Source of the DNA: Ctenosaura bakeri | Taxonomy: Eukaryota > Chordata > Lepidosauria > Squamata > Iguanidae | DNA length: 64,000 nt | NCBI GenBank assembly: GCA_948474755.1 | Contig: CAOLHI010000354.1 | Span: 124,001-188,000 of the forward strand | Direction of reading: 5' to 3' | Shown: positions 1 through 10,962 of the stretch, in pieces | How the letters are laid out: the number at the start of each line of letters is the position of its first letter | Position numbering within the stretch: the first letter of the stretch is position 1 | The notes under the pieces: model-generated | What the model was told of the DNA's origin: nothing | What the model saw: only the letters and a program-made list of their open reading frames with translations | The model's database searches: none | Position numbers and translations under genes: made by a program

Positions 1-454
1 CTTTTGTGGGCATCATATTTGGCAGCTTCCACCAGGAATTCTAAGGCCATCACTGTTGCTGCTGAAATTTGATGGTAACTGTGGTGGCTCTCTATGGTGG
101 AAGAGGGTTCCAGAATCCCCTCTGTCACATATATCAATAGAGTACCTCTTCCTTAACTACAGAGTATCTTCTTCCCTTTCAGAAGGGAAAGGATGGCAGA
201 AAAGAGATTTTTGTGGCAGTCCTGAATTTCAGTGCCACTGATCTTTTGGAATGGCAGCATGATAGGGACTACAAAAATGCCTGCGACCCATGGATTACTT
301 GCCACCTACCACTGATTTAATGGTTCATGTGATAGATGAGGTTCAGGTAATACAGGATAGTTCTTCCTGTATTGAGAACTAGCCCCTTCACCACTATTTA
401 ACTGCTCTCAAATCTACTCTGACTTACAGCAACTCTATAAACAAGAGAGTCACC
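1..454. other. No gene or repeat recognised
   Basis: Unique-looking, moderately AT-rich DNA. Stops are frequent in all frames and I see no splice-flanked open segment or recognised mobile-element terminus. It ends at the CTAT target duplication of the LTR that follows. Confidence 0.5.
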
Positions 455-458
455 CTAT

Positions 459-1374
459 TGTTACCCTGATTTCTGGGGTCCCGGGAGGGACACCTTAATG
501 TGCTCACAATGGGGAATGGGAATTAGCAAGAGCACAAGCTAAGCAATGCAAGAGGCAGGGCGACCTAGCAAGATCTTGAACCCAGTGTCTACAGGGTCAG
601 GCCAAGTCAATGAGCAAAGGAAAGTAAATAATAATTGTTTTCTTTATTTGTGAAAAGCACAGTCAAAACATATGTATGCAAACACACTCACACAGATCTA
701 TTGAAAGAAAGGTAGGAGTTGGATAGAGGGTTTTTGAGAGGGATTTCAGCATGGGAAATACTACACCTGTCCTGAAGCCCAGGTAGTCTGAAGAAAAGTC
801 CGTAGAAGTGGAGATTCTCAGCACGTGGAGCAGAGGGGAAGGCTCGCTGAACGAAGCAACAGCAAGGAGGGATGGAAGCTAGGAGCGATCCGAAGAAGCG
901 CTTAAAATCAGGGGGTCTTATAGGGGAAAATGTGCCAGTAGGCTAGTCCATTCTAGGGGATAACAATGGATTTCGGACTGGAGACAAAGCCTCTGAAAGG
1001 TCAGTATTTTACATGATTGAATTATGACAGCGTTGTCAATAGAGTAGACAGTATGCAAATACAGAGTGCTTGACAGTTGAGTATTTGGCTTGTCAAACTG
1101 CCTGCTCAGGGCAGGGAGTCCTTTGTAAACAGCGTGCATACGTAATGTGATCTTAAAAGGGTACTTGGCTGGAGGTCTCCTGAAGCTGCAGTCTGGCAAT
1201 TACTGGCCTGCCTGGATTTGTTTTGAATGGTTCAGCTATTTTCAGCTGTGCCCATGTGCGTGCTTGTCCGGGGGCCTCGCAAGCACATGGAACGGAATGG
1301 GTAGTGAAGGCCAAGTTCTTGATATCAAATGATATCTAATATACCACAAGTCCGGACTAGAAACTATGGTAGCA
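459..1374 (-). mobile_element. Solo LTR, TGTTAC...GTAACA family, copy 1
   Basis: A 916-bp long terminal repeat in minus orientation. It starts TGTTAC on the plus strand and ends GTAGCA, a one-base change from GTAACA, and is flanked by the 4-bp direct repeat CTAT (455-458 and 1375-1378). On the minus strand there is a polyadenylation signal AATAAA (plus-strand TTTATT at 643-648) and a TATA-like element near 916-924. It is clearly homologous to the LTRs at 15151-16036 and 60711-61590. No internal gag/pol lies beside it, so it is a solo LTR left by recombination. A 4-bp duplication fits class I endogenous retroviruses, but the family was not checked in a database. Confidence 0.85.
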
Positions 1375-1378
1375 CTAT

Positions 1379-2060
1379 CATCAACAGCCCTGCTCAGGAC
1401 ACTGGTATGCTATATCATTATAGGGTTGCCATATGGCATATGGAACATGACTCTTGCCTCTTTAATGGTTGTGTAGAAAAGGGAATTTCAGCTGGTGTTG
1501 CTTGTCTTACAAAGGGAGAGTAGCCCTATCTCTTGTTTTTCATGACAACCCTACCATTTTGTTATTGAGTAGAGGACTTCCTTTGCTTCACCACAGTTTG
1601 GGGCCTTTCTTTGAACAGCACAAGTGCTCTGTCTTGCACAAGAGCTAAGATAAGGCTCCTTTTGATAGATGCAAAGATTTATAAACACACTGATGCCTTT
1701 ACATGATTGCAGCTGCAGTATGTATTTAAAAGCAAGATGGTGGTGTTTTTTTTAAAAAAACCCCTACAGATTCAGGTTCTCAAGAGACATCAAGCAAAGG
1801 TGCATTAACTAATCAAACTGTGATTTCAAATTGATTATTGCAAATTGCCAACCATAATAGAATTCTCATAATGGGAGCCATAAAAAAGGTAGAGCTTGCC
1901 TCAGCTGCCTGCGACTGGCTGTCCTTGGCTCCCATCTCCAGATGAATTTATGTCCTCGCTCCTAATGCAGAGATTTCTGTGTGAGTGGATAACCTTGGGC
2001 TGCTGTCCTAAAGCAGAGACAACCCCCCTTCCTCCCCACTAACTCTTTCATACCGAAACA
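1379..2060. other. No gene; possible conserved block near 1790-2000
   Basis: No coding evidence. The part around 1790-2000 is repeat-free with short AT motifs such as TGATTATTGCAAAT and lacks transposon signatures, so it could be a conserved non-coding element. That is inference only. Confidence 0.35.
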
Positions 2061-2084
2061 GATGCTCACGCTGATGTTTTCTTT

Positions 2085-2128
2085 ACTCCTCTCTCTCTCT
2101 CTCTCTTTCTCTTTCTCTCTGTCTCATG
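2085..2128. repeat. (CT)n polypyrimidine tract
   Basis: An interrupted CT/CTTT simple repeat. The open frames across it are low-complexity artefacts. Confidence 0.85.
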
Positions 2129-2565
2129 CGCCAGCGCAGAAACACACACCAGTACCAGCACCATCACTTCTGCCACCACCCCTGCCAGCTTCACTACCAC
2201 TCCCCTTAACGCAGCACTCTTTTGTCCTGCCAGCCACACTTGGCAGTAATTGGCAGAGTGCCAGCCAGACGTGCTTGGCTTTGGATTGCTGGCATTTTTT
2301 CATACTTCACAATGTGGCAGCAGCCCCATGCACCTCTCTGCTGGTTTCCTTGGCAACCACATCACTCTTCTACAGCTCTGCAATGTCAAAAAATAAAACA
2401 AGATGACACCAGGTGCTGGGGAGGGGAGAGGAGGGAAAGGGGGGCACCTTTCAGTACATGTAACTGCCCCGCACTCTTCTCTTTTCTTTTCCACCAAGAG
2501 AAAAGGAAGTTTTGGAAGCACCAGGAGCTCTCGGTTGGGCATGCCCAGATTTTGTATGAGCTGAA

Positions 2566-2592
2566 GTGTGTGTGTGTGTGTGTGTGTGTGTG
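2566..2592. repeat. (TG)n microsatellite
   Basis: An uninterrupted GT/TG dinucleotide run of 27 bp, likely length-polymorphic. Confidence 0.95.
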
Positions 2593-2715
2593 AGGGGAGG
2601 CGTGGAAGGAGATCATTCTTGCTTGAAGACTGTCTGCCAGATGCTTAAAGTCTGCTAGGAAGGAAAATGGCTGCCAAAGTGAAGGAGTGTATGTTGATTT
2701 AACACTGATAGTGGG

Positions 2716-2764
2716 CTGTCCTGTCCTGTCCTGTCCTGTCCTGTCCTGTCCTGTCCTGTCCTGT
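2716..2764. repeat. (CTGTC)n pentanucleotide microsatellite
   Basis: Nine perfect CTGTC units plus CTGT, with no interruptions. The purity suggests recent expansion. The minus-strand reading frame through it (repeated QDRTG) is a repeat artefact. Confidence 0.95.
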
Positions 2765-2769
2765 GTTAG

Positions 2770-3876
2770 CAAAGCTTTTGGTGGCCAAAGAGCCAGGAGA
2801 GGCAACCATTGGGTTGTGTAGTGGACTAATAGGCCTGAATGAGATGCCCAATTGAATCTCTGAATCTCTTGAGTCTCCACTCCATAGCAGTGTTTAAATC
2901 TTGGATAGCAAAGGTTTGCTTCTACAAGCTGTTTGCTAATAACAGTAATGATAATATTGTGGCCCAAATATCTATGACCTTTATTTAAACAGCAAAGAGA
3001 TTTAATAAAAAAATTAGGGAACGGAAGAGAGATTAAAATGAAGAGAAAAGGAAATGAGAGCTTAGAAAAGAAAATTAGGGTTAGCGTTTCCAAGAATCCT
3101 ACATTTCTGAGCCAAATCATGGGGAATTATTTGATAATGGAGCAAATTTCATTTGGCCAAGACTGAATGAATGAGCCCCAATAAGCACTCAGATGAATAG
3201 GGATACAATATATGTCATTTGCAGGCTCATCTAGCCATGGAACTACCCAGGTTTTGTAGCACTTATATTTTCCTAGCCACAGAAGCTGAGATCCTTTCTC
3301 TGGTGTGCCAGGCAGGGATCTTCTTTCTCTGCATGCCTCTCAGTGTCTGTCTAGTCCTTGTTGGAAGGAAGATCACCCTTGTGAAATGGGAGATTGATGG
3401 CAAAAACAGGACAACCCATCTGTCTTTGGCAGTTGGTCTATATGATGGGTGCTTCTCTCGGATATCTTTTCTGATATATATTATTCATTATGAATTGATT
3501 AGCCAAGTCCCACAATTGCAAAGCTTGTATTCTTCCTATGTACTAACATTTGAATGAATGAGCAGTCAAGTAGAAAATGAACTTATTAGTGTCTGATTGT
3601 ATTACTAAGTTCTTGTACAGGCAAACAAGGAACAATGTTTAGTATAAGGGGAAAGCAAAGAACAAGTATTTATAGACATTACTCATAGTCCTTCATCTTT
3701 GCTGTCAGATAGACAGAGTATCTCAGTAAAAATGGATTCTTCAAGAGCCTCTTGTATTAGGTCAGAAAGAAACAGAGTAAAGGGTCAGTCATGATTTTAT
3801 CTAACATTTTAATCTTCAAAAATTCCCCCCCTAATCAACTACAAGGAAAGAATAGATGAGGCTAAATACTCTAAAA
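2770..3876. other. No gene recognised
   Basis: Non-coding DNA with no recognised mobile-element ends. The plus-strand frame near 3219-3557 has no splice sites or familiar motifs and is treated as chance. Confidence 0.5.
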
Positions 3877-4133
3877 GCATCAGATCCTGTCTGAGTGTGG
3901 AAGCTAAGTAGGGTCAGTCCTGGTTAGTACCTGGATGGGAAACTGACCAATGAATACCAGATGCTACAGGTTATATTTCAGAGGAAAAAAACAAGCAAAA
4001 AAGCACCTTTGAGGGTTTGTTTGTTTTTTGCCTAAGAAAACCCTATGAAATTCATGGTATTGCTATAAGTTGACAGTGACTTGAAGGCACATGCACACAC
4101 ATGCGCGTGCACGTGCACGCACACACACACACA
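3877..4133 (+). mobile_element. 5S-Sauria SINE (5S rRNA-derived head)
   Basis: The 5' part matches the 3' two thirds of 5S rRNA, including the internal-promoter A box (AGCTAAGTAGGG) and C box (GTTAGTACCTGGATGGGA), and continues to the GAATACC...TGCT end. It then passes into the Sauria-type body (CCTAAGAAAACCCTATGAAA, GTGACTTGAAGGCAC) and an AC-rich tail. It is a truncated, diverged retroposon and not a 5S gene: the first part of the 5S sequence is missing and there are many substitutions. This chimeric SINE type is known from iguanian lizards, which supports the taxonomic guess. Confidence 0.88.
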
Positions 4134-5384
4134 CAATGAGAGAACAGATGATTTCATATTGTTCGGGTAGAGTCCTGTCTTTCTACCCACCAATCCCAAC
4201 ATGCTGCTTGCAAGAATGAAAGCACTGCCCATACACCATTCCTCAGGAGTTTTTAGCAGACAGGGCTGTGCCATTTTCAATTTTATTCCCTAAGACTTGG
4301 AGCATAGTTTTTAAAATATGTATTAATTTATTGGTTTGGATTACTGATAGCCACATATGTATGAGAAGATCTCAAAAGGAGGGAAAACAACTTAAACCAA
4401 TTTTAGAAAGTTTAAAACAATGAGAAACAATCCCAACAGAATCAAAACAGGACCAGCAATCCATCAGATGAAAAACCAAGTGTTGATCACTGAGCCTCAA
4501 AAACTTGGGTGAACAGCCAAAGTTTTAACCTGGCACTGACATGTGGCCAGTATTGGTGCATATCAGGCCTCCAAGGGCTTTCCACAACTGTGCTGACAAG
4601 GCCCTCCCTTGCATCTCCACATGGCATACTGATCCCACTGATGAGAATCAGAGGAGGCTCCCGCCTGGACAGATGCTCATGATTGTGCAGATGTGTGTTC
4701 CATTTGTTTAATGAAAGCTAGGTATTTGAGTCATGGATGAAATCTCTAACCCATTAGTGTACAGTGGACTATTCTCATGGCTAGCACTATGCACAATAAA
4801 GAGGCCACCTGAGGCAGCAGGTGATGGAAAGCATAGAAGGATAGAGGATTGTGGCCTATGGAACCTGCTGACCACAGGCACACACTCTGTCTTTGCTGAT
4901 GTGGACTAAGATTAAAGGGCAGCCTGCTTAGCTTCTGTACATGGTGTGGAGGACAGCAGGATGTCTTGGACCAGCCCTGGCTGCTTTGTTTATCTTGAGC
5001 TATATCATGGTTAGGCAAAGTTGTTTTTGTTTGTGGACCTGATCACTTCCAGATTGTCCCTTTTCTGGACAAAAAAGAGGGTGAAGACTTCAGGTACTAC
5101 ACTGTACCTATTAGATAGGTTGCAAGGTCTCCTTTGACTTTGAAACATTAAACAATACCCATTTTTGAAGAGTAGACCTCCAGCCATTTTGGTTTGTTTG
5201 TTTCATTTTTTATTGTCCATGTGGGCCTCAGAGGGACCTTGGGCTCAAAAGTGGCCTCTCAACCTGCCACAGTTGCCAGACCCTGCTGTGTATCTTACTT
5301 AGCAGTTATATTCAAGCAATCATTTTATTCTTACGCATTTGCATCTTACTCTTCTTTCAAAGAGCTCATGTCATGTGTGTCATT
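4134..5384. other. No gene recognised
   Basis: No coding or transposon signal that I can support. Short AC-rich and TTTG-rich simple stretches occur, for example around 5190-5215. Confidence 0.45.
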
Positions 5385-5450
5385 TACACAATATTCACAT
5401 CAAACCTGCAAGCTGAAGAAGCATATCTTGTCCAAGGACATCTAGAGAAC
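5385..5450 (-). repeat. Possible ancient MIR-like SINE fragment
   Basis: The order of motifs resembling 'cacaa..cctgcaag..gaagaag' followed by TTGTCCAAGGACATCTAGAG is reminiscent of antisense MIR (CTTGCCCAAGGTCACACAGC). The match is weak. Confidence 0.3.
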
Positions 5451-5889
5451 TTCCTCAGGCCCTACCACAAGGTTGACCAAGGTGAACACCTCAGGCAGCA
5501 GCTGCTGAGGGAACCAGTGGCATCTTCCCAGCTGTATTCCTTGGGCTTCCTGGCTGTTCCTCTGGTCACTTACATGCTGGTACAGGTAGAATCTGTATGG
5601 TAAAACAATTTAGGGTTGTCCAGTCGTTTTCAGATAGGGCCCCTTGCACATTTAGCAAGTTTTAACTACTAAACCGTTCCTGTCATAGAAAGACTGTGAT
5701 GGGGGAAATCTGCACTGCTCACATTTCACCTCTTACATAGATGTTTACAACTCAGGACCTCCAGCCTCACTGGGAAAAAAAACTCACAAATTGACAGCCC
5801 AATGTAATCACACAATGGTTTATAATGAAAATAAAGAAAATATTGGCGATTATATGGTAGGAAATGGAAGTAGTGTAGTGGCAAGGAAA
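5451..5889. other. No gene recognised
   Basis: Nothing recognised between the weak MIR-like segment and the LTR-like block. Confidence 0.45.
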
Positions 5890-6250
5890 TGATGAAGACC
5901 TTCAGGTTGTTCCATCACAGAAAGCTTTATTTTCCAAACCATTTATTTACTGCGCAGGGCAAGCAGCGGAAATACAATGTCCAAAACTGCCGGCCCCGAT
6001 TGATTAAAACACTTAGTTTTTATACCTTTGGTCAACAACGTCAGCAATCAATCACATTTCTAGTCTACGTCAGCCATTACATTTGGAGCTTAATACCACC
6101 CCCAAAACAAGGGAACAAAGACCCCAGTCACCAGATAATACAAAGCAGAGGCAGAGAGAGTATGCCTGACTCCCTTTTTACTTCCCAGGCACCTAAGCAT
6201 AGCATTACAAGGCCAATCATATTTTTAAACTGAGATAAGGCAGGGACATC
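5890..6250 (-). mobile_element. LTR-like element, minus strand
   Basis: Read on the minus strand this block has a compact retroviral-type promoter and terminator. A TATA box (GGTATAAAAACT, plus positions about 6018-6029) is followed about 100 bp downstream by two polyadenylation signals (AATAAATGG and AATAAAGC, plus positions about 5925-5950). The GC-rich segment between them resembles an R region. I could not find a convincing TG...CA boundary with a target duplication, so the ends are approximate. No internal coding sequence is present. Confidence 0.55.
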
Positions 6251-7213
6251 TGCTGTCCAATTCACTTATTTTCCTACTCATGCAATACTTCTCTGAATTT
6301 AACTCCTTCAGTAGGAGCTTGGCATTCCATTTTTTGATAAGTTTTAAAGAGAGGCTTTTTTTTCAAAAACATCTTTCAAATCATGTAGAATAGAATGTTT
6401 TGTTTCACTATGAGACCTTCCAAAACCAACGGGCTTTGGGTGACATTCAATGGGAGAGTTCTCAGTTCGCAAAATGAAATAGAATTCTTTCTTCAGATGA
6501 AAAGCTTTCTTAAAGTGCTGTCCCATTTTAAATTGACTTTAAGAAGAGTAAATAGAGTCTAAAAGAGGCTTGACTAGAAACAGTTCTCTTGCTCACTGAA
6601 GTCATTCCTTTTCCACTGTCTTTCATCCACCTGATCAAGTAAGCTGTTGTTTATGAAAGTACACAAGACACAATCAATCAGTTAGCCTCTGAAGTGCTAA
6701 GGGCACCTGAAGAGCTTCACAGCTGGTTGTCTTTGTTTTTCTTTTCGTTGCTGTTTGTGGTATCTTTGAACTATAATTCATCTTGAATCTCTAGTTCTTC
6801 AATTGTGTAACTGTTATTTATTTATTTATTTATTTGATTTCTACCCTAACCTTTCCCATAAGAGCTGACAATCTTATACAGCAGCAAAAGTAACAGTTAA
6901 CTCTGATGGCTTCAGTAGGCTATCTCCCCTTAAGCATTTCTAGCAAGGAGATGATTCAGTCATTTGTTCTGAGGTCATCAGAATGTGACCTAGGCTGCAC
7001 TGTAAGTTCCCTTGGGCCACAGTAAAAACCCTGGATTAGATCACCTAGCGATATGCAGTAAAAAGTAAAAACTCATGTTTACATATACTATTATTTGTGT
7101 GAATATCACTTTTGCTACATACAGGTTTGAAATTTTCCTTTTATGCAATCTTTTTTAAGAAAATGCAAGCGTTCCCTTGTTTCCTAAGATTATTTTTAGT
7201 TGTATTCTTCTAG
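6251..7213. other. No gene; includes a (TTTA)n tract
   Basis: Non-coding. A TTTA tetranucleotide run sits at about 6811-6836, followed by a short segment like the 3' end of a lizard LINE (TTTCTACCCTAACCTTTCCC). Nothing else recognised. Confidence 0.45.
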
Positions 7214-7414
7214 GGTCTTTCCGCACTACACTGTTATAGTCTTAACATTCCACTTTCAATATCCTGTGGAATTCTGGGGTTTGTAGTTTCTTGAGGCCAA
7301 AGAGCTCTCTGGCTGAGAATTCTAAAGGCCCCTCCCTAAACTGCAACCCCCAGGATTCCACAGGATGTTGAAAGTGGAATAATAGCACTATAATAGTCTA
7401 GTGCAGAAATGGTC
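7214..7414. mobile_element. Palindromic hAT-type MITE, family A copy 1
   Basis: About 200 bp of near-perfect inverted repeat. The left arm runs from TTTCCGCACTACACTGTTAT through TTCTGGGGTTTGTAGTTTC, and the right arm is its reverse complement ending in GTGCAGAAATGGTC. Further copies occur at 8815-9003 and 27796-27997, with half copies at 23896-23970 and 57799-57925. With so much internal symmetry and no coding potential it is a non-autonomous foldback-like DNA element. Confidence 0.88.
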
Positions 7415-7419
7415 TATGG

Positions 7420-8403
7420 CAGTGGTTCTCAACCTTCCTAATGCCGTGACCCTTTAATACAGTTCCTCATGTTGTGGTGACCCCCAACCATAAAATTATT
7501 TATTTATCATTTACAATGCCTCCCCCCCCCCCGGCAAAGGCCGCCTTGCCGGCTAGGAACAGGGGGGCAGGCAGGGAGGGAAAGAGGAGCCGCGCGTCTC
7601 CCCCAGGAAAAAACTCTGAGACGCTCCCCCGGGCTCTGCTTCTGCTTCACTCTTGTTTCCGCTGGGGGGGCAGTGTGGGAAAAGTTTCCAGAGTGTCAAT
7701 CCTGGCCGGGGGGAGGAATCCAAGCACCTTTGTCTTTTGCACCGGGCACAGCTGGCCCCCCCAGAAAAGCACCGCCTTGCGGCCCCCCGGCCTTTCCGCA
7801 GCACCCCCCTCCGTGGCGAATGGGGCAGGGGCCGTGGCGAGGAGGGGGCCTACCTCCCCTGCTGCCGCCGCCCCCCCAAGCTGGCCCGTCAGACGGGAGG
7901 TTCTCCCGATAGCAGAGAAGGGGAGCGATCTCAGTCCCTTCTGAACAGGTGGCACGAGGACGCGAGCGCGTGGCTTGCGCTTGCGCTCCACCACTCCTGG
8001 GCCTTTTCCGCACGTTACCTTATCATGGAGGTGGGGGTGCTGTTCACGCAGCGTTCTCTTCGCTGCCCCTTCCTCCCCCAGCACAGCCTACAGCTCCCAG
8101 GCTGCACTGCAGAAGAAAGGAAGCCAGCTGCGGGACGAAGGAGCAGTGAAGCGAGTGCCTCGCGCAAGAACCTGCTTGCGCAAACGGCACCCCCCACCTC
8201 CGCGATAAGGTAACGTGCGGAAAAGACCCAGGAGTGGTGGTGCACGAGTGCGAGTGCGTGGCTCGCGCTTGCACACCACCACCAAGGAGGGAATGGAGTC
8301 TAAGACCGTTGGAAATACATATTTTTCGATGGTCTTAGGCAACCCCTGTGAAAGGGTCATTTGACCCCCAAAGGGGTCGCGACTCACAGGTTGAAAACCC
8401 CTG
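7420..8403 (+). mobile_element. SPIN-like hAT transposon, non-autonomous, GC-rich cargo
   Basis: A 984-bp element with hAT terminal inverted repeats: CAGTGGTTCTCAACC at the left and GGTTGAAAACCCCTG at the right. It is bounded by a perfect 8-bp target duplication GTCTATGG (7412-7419 and 8404-8411). The sub-terminal sequences match the SPIN family: GTGACCCCCAACCATAAAAT near the left end, and AAAGGGGTCGCGACTC plus a dyad around 8308-8338 near the right. SPIN elements are known for horizontal spread among tetrapods, including lizards. The transposase region is absent. About 780 bp of CpG-rich DNA (about 7515-8290) takes its place, with several overlapping open frames but no recognised domain. Those frames are attributed to base composition. 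Confidence 0.88.
7957..8280. repeat. Foldback repeat flanked by direct repeats inside the SPIN-like element
   Basis: An inverted repeat spans 7988-8240: CCACCACTCCTGGGCCTTTT at the left, its near-complement at the right, with symmetry reaching through CGCACGTTACCTTATC and GGAGGTGGGG for about 50-60 bp per arm. Outside it are imperfect direct repeats of about 37 bp (7957-7995 and 8243-8280, core GCGTGGCTTGCGCTTGC / GCGTGGCTCGCGCTTGC). This is either a nested element or a duplication inside the cargo. Confidence 0.8.
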
Positions 8404-8411
8404 GTCTATGG

Positions 8412-8814
8412 CTACTAAGCAGCTTTTGTCCCAGCTAGCACTTGAAGAAAAGATCCACCAGGCAATAGCAAATATCTCCAAGTAGGGCAAGGAAAAAAAT
8501 CCTGCCTGAAATCCTTGAAAGCTGTTACCAACCATGATTGATAGTATTAGTGAGAAGGGCCAACAATTTTAATTCAATATGAGGCAGCATCCTATGTTTT
8601 CCAAAGCTAGCTTTTACTTGTATCTGTAGCTTTTCCATTTTTGGATTCATTCTGTGGTTGTAAGACTTTTTATTCCTTTTCTTTGTTTCCACAGAAGGCA
8701 GGATCACACACCCAAACCACTCTTGAAAGTGCCCATAAAGTGTTTGTGCCTAAACCTTGCATGGATTCAATAGATACTTGCTATAACAAAACCCACACAG
8801 AGGCAATTTCCCCA
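8412..8814. other. No gene recognised
   Basis: Short non-coding stretch between two DNA elements. TTTGTTTCCACAG at 8682-8694 looks like a splice acceptor but no matching donor closes an exon. Confidence 0.45.
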
Positions 8815-9003
8815 TCAGACTATTATAGTGCTATTATTTCACTTTCAACATCCTATGGAATCCTGGGGTTTGCAGTTTAGGGGGTGGCATTTAGAATTCT
8901 TAGCCAGGGAGCTCTTTGGCCTCAGGAAACTACAAACCCCAGGATTCCACAGGATGTTGAAAGTGGAATAATAACTCTATAACAGTGTAGGGTGGAAATG
9001 GCC
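8815..9003. mobile_element. Palindromic MITE, family A copy 2
   Basis: Same palindromic family as 7214-7414. The left terminus is lost or diverged (it starts at CTATTATAGTGCTATTATTT). The right end is intact (AACAGTGTAGGGTGGAAATG followed by GCC). Confidence 0.85.
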
Positions 9004-10750
9004 CTCCTTTCCTGACAAGGCTTTATCATCAACATCAGTGAACGCCAAGCTCAAAAGTTGAGTTTGCAAGAAGCAGATTCATTCAGAGAACGAATGTGGG
9101 TGTGTGCTACAAAACCCCACCTTCCTGACTCAACCTGAAGAATAAATTCAGTGCACGAGATTTCTACTTTTCCAGTCACCTCGTATTCCCTCTCCTAGCC
9201 TCGACATTAATCCATTCTGACAACCCACCCCTGTGAGGCAAATACTCTTGTCCACGCTTTATCTCCCAGGGTGTCTCGCTTCCTCCCATCTGTAAAGTGA
9301 TTTCCCTGAGGTTGCATATTGCAGCTCAAATGGCATCTGGGCGACCTGCCTACACTAAACACTCTCTTCACAGTGGAATGTCAGCGGTTTTCTGTCAGGG
9401 TCTCTTTTTCTTGCCCCAGGAGATGTGTATGCAAACGCAGGGTGGGATGCTGTGAACGGTCCTTTTGAATTATCTTCCGTGCACCTTTTCATCTCTGAAT
9501 CACTGGCTGTGAATAAACCTTGTGGCCATGTTCTTTCACTGGGGGTGGGGGGAGATTACAATAAATATATAAAATAAATTAGAAAGTCGCTCTTTAATTC
9601 TTCAAAGCCAGCAATGTTTTTTCAGAGTAATCTGCTATCTTATGAAGGGAAGCATATGTTCTTTATATGTCAACTGGGAATCTGTACCCTACACAAATGG
9701 CATTCCCAACTTATGGGGAATGGCATTTGTGGTTCATAGTAGCAGGAAGAGAAGCAGCAGCATCTACAGCAGTGGCACCTCATTCTCTGTCCCAGAAGCT
9801 GGTGTAATTTTTGTGGGCTCTGGGAGAGGGCAGGAAAACTGGTCAATGGGTTGCTTCTTGATCAGCAAGGGAAGGCTCCAGATGAAGCTGGAAGGTAGAT
9901 TTCACTCCACTCCCACAGTATTTAAGTGCAGCTGCTCCACTCCTTCTGCCAGTTGCTGGGCCCAAGCCTCTTTGGCTATGACTAATACAGTTATTATAAT
10001 TTCTTGCCAACTTCTGTGGTTTGGATGTGCATTGCTGAGGAGATGTTTTGCTCATCACTGAGTCCTCAACTCTGTTTTGGTCCTTTGGTCCAATCATGTT
10101 AGTTGATTGGTTGGTTGATTTGCATATTCAAACAATATTTGGGATACTACAGATCTTGAAAGAAGTCCACACAATAATTTTCTGTCTCGAGCATCTAAGT
10201 CTTTCTGTAGGCATCTAAACCTGATAAATTATGATAAATCTAAAAATCTTCCATGGATTCCCACCAAATTTCTCTGGTGATTCAATTATAACTCATGGTA
10301 CTCCGTGTTAAAAACCAATGTGAAACATCCAGCATGAACAGGAAAATCACTAAATGAAGATTATCTGCCAGTTCAAGAGAAGCACTTGGTAAAAAAAGAG
10401 ATGTGCTATCATATAAAAGAATTATGGGTTTGTGATATGTACTATAGAGGATCCCAGACTTTCCTATCAGAGTGTCAGGATCCAAGTTATCTTTGTTTCC
10501 ATATACCTTTCTGATTGTCCTATCAGTACAACTTGAAATAACAAAATAAAAATAATGCAAACAAGTGCATGAAAAAGAAGAAAACAATGCCTTATATGTT
10601 GCCATCATCACTGTAGCATAGTCTTTTGCCTAAATGTTCTCAAATTATTCAAATTAATTAATTGTTAATTTAATTAATGGATTAATTAATTAATGTAATT
10701 AATCAAATTAATTCATAATCCATAGTGTACATGTTGAGCCCTGTTGATGC
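9004..10750. other. No gene; includes an AT-rich tract
   Basis: No supported coding sequence. Around 10640-10725 there is a dense run of TTAATTAA/ATTAATTAAT motifs. The plus-strand frame at 9642-10061 shows no domain or splice signal. Confidence 0.45.
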
Positions 10751-10753
10751 AGT

Positions 10754-10962
10754 GCCCTGGTGGCACAGTGGTTAAATGCTGGTACTGCAGCCTCATGTTG
10801 TGAGTTTGATTCTGCAGGGCTCCAGGTTTACTCCTTCCATAGTCGGTAAAATGAGTATCCAAATTGTTCGGAACAATTAGCTAAACACATGGTAAATCGC
10901 TTAGGGAGTGCTCTGCACTGATAAGGGGTATAAAAATGTAACTGCTATTGCTATCGCTATAC
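10754..10962 (+). mobile_element. tRNA-derived SINE, copy 1
   Basis: The head carries a pol III A box in CCCTGGTGGCACAGTGGTTA and a degraded B box (TGAGTTTGATTCTGC). The body is TCCATAGTCGGTAAAATGAG and AACAATTAGCTAAACAC, with a (CTATTG)n-like tail. Two further copies lie at 19790-19999 (plus) and 25458-25598 (minus). Confidence 0.85.

Noticed and set aside
2062..3120. Open frames of 114-244 codons on both strands
   Set aside because: They run through CT, TG and CTGTC simple repeats, giving low-complexity or periodic peptides, and have no splice or promoter context.
3877..4133. 5S rRNA gene
   Set aside because: Only the 3' part of 5S is present, diverged and fused to a Sauria SINE body, so it is a retroposon.
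7474..8387. Cluster of overlapping open frames on both strands (up to 186 codons)
   Set aside because: They lie inside the GC-rich cargo of a SPIN-like element, where stops are rare by composition. Frames on opposite strands overlap, mirror one another because of the internal inverted repeat, and show no domain.
8682..8760. Splice-acceptor-like TTTGTTTCCACAG with open sequence after it
   Set aside because: No donor closes the segment before a MITE begins, so it is most likely chance.
9150..9300. MIR fragment
   Set aside because: CATCTGTAAAGTG and TGCCTCACAGGGG-like motifs occur but in opposite orientations, so they do not form one MIR copy.
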